Shown here one piece after another: positions 41,134 to 50,372 of a stretch of DNA of 59,433 nucleotides (its first letter is position 1; every line of letters begins with the position of its first letter). The position numbers and the translations under genes are program-made. The notes under the pieces were generated by a model. The model ran no database searches. It had not been told where the DNA came from and saw nothing but the letters and a program-made list of their open reading frames with translations. The DNA lies in contig SWBL01000321.1 of NCBI GenBank assembly GCA_024195585.1, positions 1-59,433 of the forward strand, in the 5' to 3' direction. This DNA comes from Aureobasidium sp. EXF-3400 (lineage: Eukaryota > Ascomycota > Dothideomycetes > Dothideales > Saccotheciaceae).

Positions 41134-41973
41134 ATGGATTCGATGCGCAGCCTCAACACATCGCTGCCGCGCACCTCGCCTCGTCGCAACCAACAACCCC
41201 CGGAAGCACTCCTCTCTGCCTTCAAGGCTGCCGCTCTCTCTGTCACAAACCTATACAAGAATGCTGCATCTGAACAGGCAAGATCACGGGCGGCTGGCTA
41301 TCAAGATGCCTTGGACGACTTACTCTCTTTCCTCGACAAGGAGAACCTTGGCCTCGATGACGGAGAGGGCTGGAGGGTGAGGCAATGGGCCACCGAACGT
41401 TTTGATGGAGCACACTCCGTCAGTCGGGAGAGCGATGACGAAGACGAGGAACAAGAAGAGCAACCACGGAGCTCCAGCCCTGAGGTCGTCAGGAAGCCTA
41501 CCATAGCCCCTGTCGTGACGCAGGAACAACCACAATCCGATCCCATCCTTGTCCACTCCGATACACCTTCTGTTCAACAGCAACAGCAATTACAAAGCAC
41601 GCGCTCAGACGCTGCCGTTCCTCAGGCAGATGCCTTTACATTTCGCTCATCATTGGCATACCCTCCATCACACCACGACCGGGAAGTAGACATGGATGGA
41701 TCCAACAACGGTCCAGTTGACTCGCCCAATTCGTCGACATCCAACAACCCTCTCAGGCTTGAAGTCCATCCCAGACGACGAAACAACCACACCCGTTCGA
41801 ATAACAACAACAACACCAACAGGATCACATCAATAAATCTTGGATCTCTGGGCTCAGGTGCTGGCTCGAAGCGCAAGAATCTTGGGGACTTCTTCGACAT
41901 CTCCGGCCTATCGTTCGGAAACAACAGCAGAGATGGTTCTGATCGTGGAGGAAAGAGGGGGAGACATGTTTGA
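41134..41973 (+). CDS. Conserved fungal protein of unknown function
   Basis: Single exon, 279 residues. The first 90 residues look folded and conserved: EALLSAFKAAALSVTNLYK, then ARSRAAGYQDALDDLLSFLD and GEGWRVRQWATERFDG. They probably form a small helical domain, perhaps the fungal DUF4588 type, though I am not certain of that name. The rest is disordered with acidic (DEDEEQEEQ), Gln-rich and Asn-rich tracts, and ends with a Lys/Arg motif (GKRGRHV) after GSKRKNLGDFFDISGLSFG. The basic clusters suggest a nuclear protein. No enzymatic motif is seen. Confidence 0.7.
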   Translation: MDSMRSLNTSLPRTSPRRNQQPPEALLSAFKAAALSVTNLYKNAASEQARSRAAGYQDALDDLLSFLDKENLGLDDGEGWRVRQWATERFDGAHSVSRESDDEDEEQEEQPRSSSPEVVRKPTIAPVVTQEQPQSDPILVHSDTPSVQQQQQLQSTRSDAAVPQADAFTFRSSLAYPPSHHDREVDMDGSNNGPVDSPNSSTSNNPLRLEVHPRRRNNHTRSNNNNNTNRITSINLGSLGSGAGSKRKNLGDFFDISGLSFGNNSRDGSDRGGKRGRHV

Positions 41974-42695
41974 GTTGGCCCTTTGAATTTTGTTCCTTCT
42001 TCTTTTTTCTTGCAGAACTGCATTACACAACATACCCAAATACCCAATACAGCTGCGTCGTTTTTGTTGTTGTTAGTCATTCATTTCCCTTTTGTTCCTT
42101 CTTCTTTTTTTTCGGGATACTGAGCAATGAATCACGACATACTTTAGTTTAGTTTTTACTGTTCTGCATTTACTTCGAGCGTGCGGCATAGGAAAAGGCC
42201 AGCTGCTTTTGTGTTTTGGTTTTTACTGTCTGTTGCATACCGAATACGTTGTGGGAGCATGAATGCTGGCTGCTTACATGGGTGGATACTCTTCTTTCGC
42301 CACATCTAATGTCGTGGTCCGGTCCTTGTTCTTGTGATTTTCTAGCACCTAAACCACTATACCCTCAAACAATTCATTACGATTAATGCTTTTTCAGCTT
42401 GTCCTCCTTTGCCGTGACTTCCGATTCTCCCGTCTGCTTACTGCAGTGTTCTCCTCCAGGGATATGTCTTCATGCATGCTGGCGGAGGGCGAGGCTGCTG
42501 ACAGCTTTCTGCATGAAGCTGTCTGTACCTTTCCTCCTGCAGGTCCACATCAGGACATTGCAAGTGGCCGTCTTTGACACACCACAGATGTCCACTCAAC
42601 AGACGGTGCAGGCCTCTTCACCAACCATCTACATGCAATCTTTACACTTCTTGACCAAACTCATTTTGTTGAGAAAATTCGACGTTCGAATGCAT
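41974..42695. other. Intergenic between convergent genes
   Basis: 722 bp, T-rich, holding the 3' flanks of two convergent genes. Nothing else recognised. Confidence 0.5.
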
Positions 42696-43100
42696 TCACA
42701 TGAAGGCCCTCCACAAGCCCAAACCCATCAACATACCACTCAACCCAGTGATGCCTAGTCTCCTAGCAGACATGGTGAGCCTAGAACCTGATTTCAGGAT
42801 TTCCTGCTCGCGTGTGCGAAGTTCGCGGTGGCCGGACCAGTAGGTATAAGCACCTAAGGCGCCAAATGCTGTTGCACCTGTTTTTCATCAGTACAGAATT
42901 CCAACAGAACACATAGAGAAAGGGCAGAAGATAACAAAAGACAGCATGGAAATTGAGAAAAAGTGCATACCCATGACTCTACAACTCAAGCAATCATAAT
43001 TTGCTTGTTCTCTGGCGAGGACCTTTTTCAAGGGCTCGGGTTGAGTGTCTCTGGCGGCTAGTTGAGCGTAAATGTCCGAGTCTTGTGGTGATTTTGACAT
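42696..43100 (-). CDS. DMAC1-like protein (complex I assembly, DUF4536)
   Basis: A small split gene: exons 42971..43100 and 42696..42877 with a 93-nt intron give 103 residues. Only the join reveals the family: YDCLSCRVMG from exon 1 runs into ATAFGALGAYTYWSGH from exon 2. The pattern is a CxxC at 37-40, a first helix, then a basic loop (HRELRTREQE) and a second helix (LGITGLSGMLMGLGLW). This is the layout of the distal membrane-arm assembly component 1 (TMEM261/DUF4536) family, a two-helix protein of the mitochondrial inner membrane. In animals it assists the distal membrane arm of complex I. Read without the intron, the frame ends in a meaningless hydrophobic tail. Confidence 0.75.
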
Positions 43101-43843
43101 TTTTGCTTTCTGCTGGTCGTTCGCTGGTCGGAGTGGAGGTGTTTGAGGTTGATGTGCAGACTTGTTGGTGGCTTGGCTGGTTGATGCGTGGGATAGGTGG
43201 CTGTGGCGCAGAGGTCTTTGTGCAGTTGCAGACAGAGTAGCAAACTAGACTGTTACAGGCAAAGTGCAGGCACGGAAAGCAGTGAGCGAGACACGAGGCC
43301 ATGTGGGTCTCTTGGCTGTGGTTCCACTCTCTCCCCTTCTCCATCCTCCCCTTGTTGACCTGACGGTTCGTTCGTCTTTTGCGCAACCACCAAAAGATCT
43401 TCAAGGCGACACGCAATTTCACTAACCCTTCGCACTAATAAACAACCTTGTATTGACTACACAGCACTTCACTCGTTCTCGCTGCTGTTTCTTCTCGTCT
43501 CTCGCTTTTTGTCTTTGTTTCTAGCAGCGCAGGTCGTTTATTCTACTTCTCCATTCTTTGCTCTTACGACGTCTGTTTTCCCCTTCCCCTCTTACTCGCG
43601 CCGGCCGTTGAAAAGCGGTCCATTTCGCGATAACAACCCAAACTCTCCCTTGCCATCTGCGCCCACCCGGCCTTGTCGCACAACCAGCCTCCTTGATTAA
43701 TCACTTGAACAAAGCACAAGAGAACAAAGGAAACAAACCAAGTCTTCCTTGTCGCCTTTGTCTTGTTCCTCCGAGATTGCGACGCCTCTACCGATAGCTC
43801 CCGACGACACAACAAAGAGCTTACACCGACGAACCTCTCAGCC
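43101..43843. promoter_or_regulatory. Divergent promoter region of DMAC1-like gene and OPY2
   Basis: 743 bp with strong CT-rich tracts (43440-43570), typical for fungal promoters and leaders. Minus-strand open frames up to 142 codons here are G/A-rich mirror images of those tracts. Confidence 0.4.
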
Positions 43844-45225
43844 ATGGAATCTACCTTTTCCAACGGTGCGCCTCCTGTCTTCTTCTGGTATCCGTCTACA
43901 AGATGCCTTATACTGACATTCTGCTATCAGTGCATCCTCATGTCGAAAAGGCATTGCACAGCCTATTCAAGCGTAACTGTGTCGACTGTCCTCGCACCAC
44001 CCCTTCCTGTCCCTCGTGTCCTGGAGGCAAAGTCTGCTCACTAGTCCCTCAATCTTGCGACACTTGCGCATACACGACTTGCGTCGTCTCCAACGATGCC
44101 CCATCACAACACTCTGGTCCCAATGTTGGTGCCATTGCAGGAGGTGTAGTAGGAGGTGTCTTCTTCATCGGCCTTATCGTCTTTGCCTTCTACTGGTATG
44201 TGATACGACCGCGCCGCGTAAGGTTGGAGGAAGAATGGGAAGAGGAGGACGAAGCAGAAAACCGCAAGTCCAACTTCAACATGCAGAGATCCGAACGCGC
44301 CTCGGTACATACAGTGCACTCGGTCGCCAACAGCATCCTCAGCCGCGCTTCCAACTTCATCCCTATCGCATACATTCCTGGAGTCATGAACAGAAACGGC
44401 AATCAAGAACATGTCCCTCCTGTGCCGCCGATCCCTGCTGCTCACGGTCCACCTGTCAGCGGTCACTCGTCCAATGGGGAAGCTCTGTTCTTTAGCCCTG
44501 CCGACCTTCGCGACTCGACATACTCGGATTCGTCTTCCTTGGACAACCGCAGCACCTTCTTCGGTCGACCTAGTATTACACCCTCGCTCGCTCGCAGCAG
44601 TATCGCTACCTACCGCGATGATGCCGTGGTGAACCCCATGCCCGCCCAGACCGTTCTACGTGGAAAAGCAAACGTCGTCAGCGTGAAGAGTGGAAACAGT
44701 GGAACACCCACCTCAACACCGCCACAAACCACTCCTGCCGACGAAATCGCAAATCCTCTGAACAGAAGCGCCAGCGGCAGAAAACTAAACATTGTCATGC
44801 CGACCTCAGTGGATGCCATCAGACCTGGCTCCTCAAACTCGAGTTCATCACAACAAACCCTCAGCAGCGCAAGTTACGGCAAACCCACCCTTTTGACAGT
44901 CGGAGGCGGAAAACCCAAACCCAAAGGCAGATTCCCAGTTTCTCCCGACCCATCTTCTACAACCTTGCAAACAAAACCAAACGTCTCATCGCCATTGGCG
45001 AGCTCTGCAGCCACAACACCAGATGAAGAAATCGATGCATCGCCATTCTCAGACGCTGCTTCTATCTCTCCTCCTGTAGGGCCAAAACGAACACCCGGTG
45101 GTTTGTCAGCTGTGATTGAAGAAACGGCTAGTATGAGAGGTAGTCTAGCAGCACGGAGATTGAGCAGACAACAACATCAAGTGCCTCGTGGTGAAAGTCC
45201 TTTTGGAGATGAGCATGAGGCTTGA
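43844..45225 (+). CDS. OPY2: Opy2-type membrane anchor of the HOG/Ste50 pathway
   Basis: Two exons, 43844..43887 and 43962..45225, give 435 residues; the 74-nt intron has a central ACTGAC. The alternative start at 43903 lies inside this intron. The extracellular N-terminus carries the Opy2 Cys pattern, eight Cys between 21 and 55 (CVDCPRTTPSCPSC, then SCDTCAYTTC). One membrane helix follows (about 72-94, GAIAGGVVGGVFFIGLIVFA), then a basic stop-transfer RPRR and a long Ser/Pro-rich cytosolic tail. In yeast, Opy2 recruits Ste50 and with it the MAPKKK Ste11 to the plasma membrane during osmotic stress. No classical signal peptide precedes the helix, as expected for this type III protein. The DPF-like end (ESPFGDEHE) may be part of a docking motif. 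Confidence 0.85.
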
Positions 45226-45931
45226 TCTGCGTTTTGCTATTCTTCTTATGATCCCAAGATGTGCTTTTCTTTTCTTTTACGTTGATGTCATCTGGCACCT
45301 TGCTTTTCCGTCCTCTTCACGTCGATACCTCTTTTCGCCTACCTTTACATGATCCGCTGTCTTCTTCCTTTTTTCTTTATTTCTTTCTTTCGAGTACTTC
45401 TTGCTTGGGGTGGGCACCAATCCAAACACACTGCGAGGGGGCATCTAATCTTGCGCTGGACGTTTTTGTAGATGTGGGATTTTTTTTCCTCTTCTTTTCT
45501 TGCTTTGCTTGCATTTTGACAAAAAATTGCGGGTGTGGTTTTTTTTTTTTTTTTTTTTCTGGTTTCTTTTCTAGCGGAGGCTGTTTTGTTTTGATCTTTT
45601 TTTGCTCCTTGTTGGGTTAAATGTTTTGAACTCTTTTGAACTCTACATGAACTTTTCTGGCCAAATGTGCTTTTACTGCTCTTTTTAGGGGGTGTAATAT
45701 GTGTGTCATGTGTATTTGCTTTCTTTTTTTTTTTGGCAGGCAGGCAGCATTATTGGGTCTATGGGCAGCCTCAGATCAAGTAGGTTAGCTCATTTGCAAG
45801 TAAAATCAAACGTCGTCCCTTGGTTCGCTGATTTTGTCCAACTTTCCATATTGCTGCTGCATTCCTTTTGCCTATCATCTCTTTTTTTCCTTTTTCCTTT
45901 TTCTTTCTGCTCAAGGTCTTCTTTCCAAGGA
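45226..45931. other. T-rich region between convergent genes
   Basis: 706 bp between the ends of OPY2 and the XRCC2-like gene. Plus strand extremely rich in T and C, with runs of T at 45483, 45539 and 45725. Contains 3' flanks only. Confidence 0.55.
45539..45558 (+). repeat. T20 homopolymer
   Basis: Twenty consecutive T, the longest homopolymer in the window, inside a wider pyrimidine tract. Length may be unreliable in assembly. Confidence 0.85.
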
Positions 45932-47417
45932 CTAGAGAATCCTGACACCACTTGCATCGATTCTAACTTCAAAGCCTGTGTTTCCTTGCAACTCGTTTCC
46001 CCATTGATTGACTCTGACTCTGAAATTCGAATTCCTTGTTGCTGTAGCCCTGGCTTCTTTTTGCCGGAAAGCTGTTTCTGCATCCACCTCTTTGCTAAAC
46101 CCTTTGATTGCGCCTCTGGAGATTATGAGCCGTAGGGTTGGAAGAGTTGAAAAGGGGGATGCCAAGGCAGGTGGTAGAGCCCACGTAACAGGATCTGTGG
46201 AGGATGCGGAAGAGGCAGACAAGTGCGAGGTAGTGTAGAAAACAGGTGTCTGAAGAACCGCACCCACCCGTCTCAACACCATGGCCAACGCTGCGAATTT
46301 CCCAGTTTTGGAGGCTGCAGAGGCAGAGGTTGCCGCAGAGGTAACTACTTGCACCTTGTCTTCCCAGAAGTAAGCAGAAGGAGTGGAAATAAAGATACCT
46401 CCTAATCTTCTGTCTTTACTGGTGTTTGAAGTAGAGAAAAAGTAGGAGGGTAGAGAGGAAATAGTGGCGAGTAAAGAGGATATAGAGGTGAGTTGGTAGA
46501 TGTGGATGTGGGAGAGTGCGGTAATGATTAGTGGTTGAGCTTCTGTGGGGGAGAGGGTTGGGCGTAAGGTGAGTAGGTGGTGAAGCAGGATTTGGCTTAA
46601 ACGTGGGATGTTGATGGGAGAAGTTGAGAGGAGGACTACCGCTTTTGGTGTGGTCTGGTTGCTTTGTTTGAATTGATTGGTCTGTGGTGTTGAGTTGTTG
46701 TGTGGTTGATCTGGTTGTTCTGTGGTCTGCCGTGCTGTAGCGATAGTCTGGACAGCTGCGCATCCATCTAGTGTTGATTGATCTTCCGTAGGTTGCATCA
46801 TATTGTCCTCGGTATGACCTGATGTCGTTCCCGTACCATCTCCTACAGAATCATCTGCATGATCCGCTGTTACGCCCTCAGGTTGATCAAGTCCACCACC
46901 TCCCAGCACCAAATTCGCAATCACCCAATACAGAAACTCGGTCTTGCCAGACTTTGGCGCAGGACTGGTAATCTCAATAATGGGAGGTGCTGGTATACCA
47001 GAAAGGTTCGTGGGGTCGAATCGTGTCGTATGGGTTGCGAGAAGCTTGTCCAAAGCGGGAATACCGAGTTTTGAGTTTGATGATGGGTCGTGTAGTAGGC
47101 GGAGAGTGGTTAATAGCTTTTGTAGTATGAGTAAAAAGTCGTTATGGATATGGCAGTGATGGTGAAGTCAAGGGATATAGGATCTTGTGGACTTGATGGG
47201 AGCATAACATGAGAATGTGTAAAGTTTTTTCTCTTTTTCGGTGCAGCGTGTTTGTACAACTTCATGACATCCGAAAGAAAGAAAAGACGATTGGAAAGAT
47301 AGAAGAACAGTAATCGTGGTGCAAAACAAGAACAGAATGACAACAAAAACTCACCTCGTCCAACCTCTGACTTCGCACCTGCCCCAGCTCCCTCGTCCCC
47401 AGATCTTCAGCAGACAT
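45932..47417 (-). CDS. XRCC2-like RecA/Rad51 paralogue (DNA repair)
   Basis: Two exons, 47355..47417 and 45932..47116, give 415 residues. Exon 1 encodes MSAEDLGTRELGQ and ends QRLDE at a GTGAGT donor; exon 2 opens LLTTLRLLHDPSS and leads to GIPALDKLLATH. The 238-nt intron is long for this genome, so an extra small exon is not excluded. The Walker A region reads EITSPAPKSGKTEFLY: Gly-Lys-Thr is present but the first Gly of GxxxxGK is replaced by Pro. The C-terminus (FRVRVNQWG, then GFEVRIDASGV) is typical of fungal XRCC2/Rlp1-type proteins, which support Rad51 in homologous recombination in the nucleus. A Thr/Gln-rich insert after the Walker motif is probably disordered. It shares a 101-bp promoter with SOM1. 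Confidence 0.75.
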
Positions 47418-47518
47418 ATCGCGTCTTGTCTCTCTTCTCTCAAACCACCAACAACAAATCTCCCAACCTACACCTTCGAACAAGCCCTCTTCTTGGACCG
47501 AATTGTCTCTTTTCTGCA
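47418..47518. promoter_or_regulatory. Very short bidirectional promoter (XRCC2-like / SOM1)
   Basis: Only 101 bp separate the two divergent start codons. It must hold both leaders and both core promoters, or the transcripts overlap. No TATA box is seen. Confidence 0.55.
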
Positions 47519-47889
47519 ATGGCACCAACAATCCACCCCTTCCACCCTTACGACCTAGAATCAAAAATCAAAATCCTTCCCACAGGAAAACTCCGCAAAC
47601 CGAACAAGCAGCAAAAACTTTCCGACTGCGCGTTGATGGAGATTGTGCAGTTCGACTGCGATGTGCAAAAGCACAAGAAACACAAGAATGGAATTGTGGT
47701 GTGTGAGCCGATTCAGAGGGTGTTTAGAAAGTGAGTTTTTGTTGCCGTTGTGTGGAAAGACGAGGATTGGAGAAGATGAGGAGAGAAAGGTGCGGGGAAG
47801 AAAGACGGGCAAAGAAGAGCTGACGTGACTAATGTAGGTGTAAAGATGGGCTTATGGTTGAGACGACGGCTTGGGAGACGGAGGGTTGA
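47519..47889 (+). CDS. SOM1: Som1-type subunit of mitochondrial inner membrane peptidase complex
   Basis: Two exons, 47519..47730 and 47838..47889, give 87 residues; the 107-nt intron ends with TGACTAATGTAG. The joined protein shows the Som1 pattern: PYDLESKIKILPTGK, then LSDCALMEIVQFDC, VVCEPIQRVFRKC and a final DGLMVETTAWE. Four Cys (37, 47, 62, 72) are placed as in the family, suggesting disulfide pairs in the intermembrane space. Som1 associates with the Imp1/Imp2 peptidase that removes inner-membrane sorting signals. The last 16 residues, with the typical TTAWE end, come from the second exon, so an unspliced reading would miss the family end. Confidence 0.88.
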
Positions 47890-48236
47890 TGATGGTTGCT
47901 TTGATTCGAAATGGTGTTGGATGATAGGCATGGAGTTCTGGTATTAGGCAGGCGTCACGGGGGATTTCTCTTTTTGATTCTCCTTTTTCCTTTCTCTACT
48001 TGCAAGGAAGGAGTTGAACACAAACACATCGAAAAAGAAGGAAGCTATTGCTCACAGTATCCAGTGATAAAGACACAGGTAACATGCAAAAAGCATAGCA
48101 AGTGTGTGATTGATTCTTTGGGTATCTCATGACTGCCTTGAATTTTGGTCATGTCCGTTCCATGCCCCAGCCCCAGCCAAAACCTCCCATGAAAGATGAA
48201 CAAAACGCCTCGCTAAAGATGTGAATTTTGAGCCCA
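47890..48236. other. Intergenic between convergent genes
   Basis: 347 bp of 3' flanks, nothing recognised. Confidence 0.5.
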
Positions 48237-49212
48237 TCAGATATGCACAGCACCTCTTCCTCTTCGCCAATGATTGCGGTCGTGATTAACCATCAATCCA
48301 CCACCTCCACGTATCAGATCAGCCATACTAGCAGCCTTGTCACTTCCGTAATCGTTGGAGAAACCGTCTAGCCTGATGTCTCCATCTGCGTCCTGTGTCG
48401 TGGGGAGGAGCTCGTCATCGCCCTCCTGCAAGTCTGAGATGGTTTGTTGCCATAGCATATCCTTAGCCTTGTCGACAATCGGCTGGCGTGAACGAGCCTT
48501 GTTGGCGGTTGTGAGTTTACGCAGAGCATGCTCGGCTTGGACACCTTCGTCTGTTGCGCGCTCGCGAATGCGTCTCGGATCTTGTTCTCGTTGTGTGAAG
48601 AGTGCGGTACTTTGCCAGGCGTGACGGCTCGGTAGGGGAGGGAAATGTGAAGGTATGTATGCGTATTGCTGTGCGGCAGGGGTGACCAGCTCTGGTCCAA
48701 GCATAGGGGCCAGTTCGGGCGGAGGAGCTTCGTCTGGTCGTGGGGGTAGTATGGTAGGATTTGCAATGTCGTCTGGTAGGCGCAAGTCAAGGTGCGGGTC
48801 CAGGTGATGTGATTCCAGGCCGGCTTCTGCGAGTGCGAGTATGAAATCTTGCGGTATGGCCGTCGTCCGTCGCGAGGCTCGCATCGAGTCTTTGACTGTG
48901 CTAAGGAAGTTGGTCATGTCTGGTTTGCGTCGCATCAGCCATTTGCGCGCACGTTCATCCTCAGTGTAGATTCTCACATTCATCAACCTCTGCGCGAAAC
49001 ATCTCCAGAGCTGAGGGCTTGACACTTTCATAGCCAACGATGGTCAGGGCGGTGCAGATGGAGCGCAATAGCTGCGCCTGCACGAAAGCCTCATCTTGCG
49101 GCGCAGGCTCGGTCGCGGGCGGCAGTTGCTGGATGTGACTGAGTTGATGTGTGCGCTTGACTGTTGATCTGGCTCTTTGTCTCTTGAGAGGATTCTGCGG
49201 CGCCGATGACAT
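48237..49212 (-). CDS. TAF8: TAF8-like subunit of TFIID
   Basis: Two exons, 48978..49212 and 48237..48919, give 305 residues from MSSAPQNPLKRQR. The 58-nt intron has GTGAGA, CTGAT and CCAG. The join yields a bromodomain-associated histone fold (about 43-110): QLLRSICTALTIVGYESVKP, then EVDEYMTNFLSTVKDSM and SRRTTAIPQDFILAL. This is the TAF8 pattern, which pairs with TAF10. Residues 169-184 (SHFPPLPSRHAWQST) are the conserved TAF8 C-terminal motif. The tail ends in basic RRGRGAV. Nuclear general transcription factor. An upstream in-frame ATG (MGYYSDRDRV, near 49347) could add 45 residues; the chosen start follows the usual length of the family. Unspliced reading gives a nonsense segment in the middle of the histone fold. 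Confidence 0.85.
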
Positions 49213-50372
49213 GTTTTGTCGTGTGTTGGTGTATAGAGATGATGTAGCGCTTCTGAGACTCGCGAACTGCTTCGGCGCTTGCCGCGACTGCCTCTCCGCG
49301 TTCAACACCCATGCCGCGACCCTGTCTCTATCAGAATAGTATCCCATCTCCATCTCGCTACGAGAAATCACAGACAGAGTTATGTTTCGGTCAGTGATCA
49401 AGTAAACAAGCCAATGGCTCTGAGCCTTCTGATGCAATGGGCTCTTGTTGGCTGTTGAGTGTCCGACTTGACATCTCAGAAGTGACTTCACGAGGTTTCA
49501 CATCTTCACACGTCAATTGCTCCCATACAGCAATAATCTAGATATCACTCGAGGTTGCTGAAGAGCATTCAATCTCGATGAATTCGAATCACCAGAGATC
49601 TGCTCATTCACTCGCAACCGTAAAACAAATATTAAACTATCACCAGACCATTCCATGCCTAAGCTAGAACAAATGCTAGTAACCAATTCTTTATACCAAC
49701 CACACATAGCAGAATTGATATGGACACTGACGATAACAATTCTCAAATCGTCTCGCGCAAGCCATTCGGGTCGCTCCAGGTAGAATGTGCCACGGTCATA
49801 GCCATGTTGATAAACGGTCCCTACAAAACTTCATCTCGGTACTTGTTTTCTTCTTCGGATGTTGAGCATGACAAAGAATGGCATCAAACTCATACGAATC
49901 ATGTCTGATCGATGAGATTAAACGGCTTCCAGCACACGGACGCGTCGAGGCTGAACCGGCACATGGCAAATCTATCAAGAACATGTCGACATGCTTCGGC
50001 GAGATCAAAGAAGAATCATCGCGGAATTGCCTTCGGGAACGAAAATTGTCGGCCTGAGTTGTATGATTGGCTGCAGTATCCGACAAGAGGACAAAAGCTT
50101 TGGGCACTTCCGAAGCCGCTCGGTGATCTGACCAATCACATCATATCAGACTTCGACATCAACTCGGCATCTCTTCTATATGTCGTACGCTTGCAACGGA
50201 TATGTGGACCTGTGCTTGATAATTGAGCGGAAACATCTAGTAAGCAGTTTTTTGCCGTCTGAGATATATAGTCCTGGAGCTCCTTTCAAGATGAACATTC
50301 ATATCTGTGTTTTCGCCTTCTCGCTATTATTCTTCAAGCCACTTCTACGAGCACACGCTCAGGCTTTTGAAA
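49213..50372. other. Intergenic, promoter of second ABC transporter
   Basis: 1.16 kb between divergent genes. The open frames around 49912-50226 show no motif. A TATA-like element lies at 50264-50270. Confidence 0.5.
50264..50270 (+). promoter_or_regulatory. TATA-like element of second ABC transporter
   Basis: ATATATA lies 103 bp upstream of the ATG at 50373. Confidence 0.4.

Noticed and set aside
43903..43961. ATG at 43903 as start of OPY2
   Set aside because: It lies within a good intron (GTATCC donor, ACTGAC branch, CACAG acceptor), and the spliced start at 43844 has a better context.
48920..48977. Continuous reading through the TAF8 region without an intron
   Set aside because: The histone fold would change frame. 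Splicing at GTGAGA...CCAG gives the expected TAF8 sequence.
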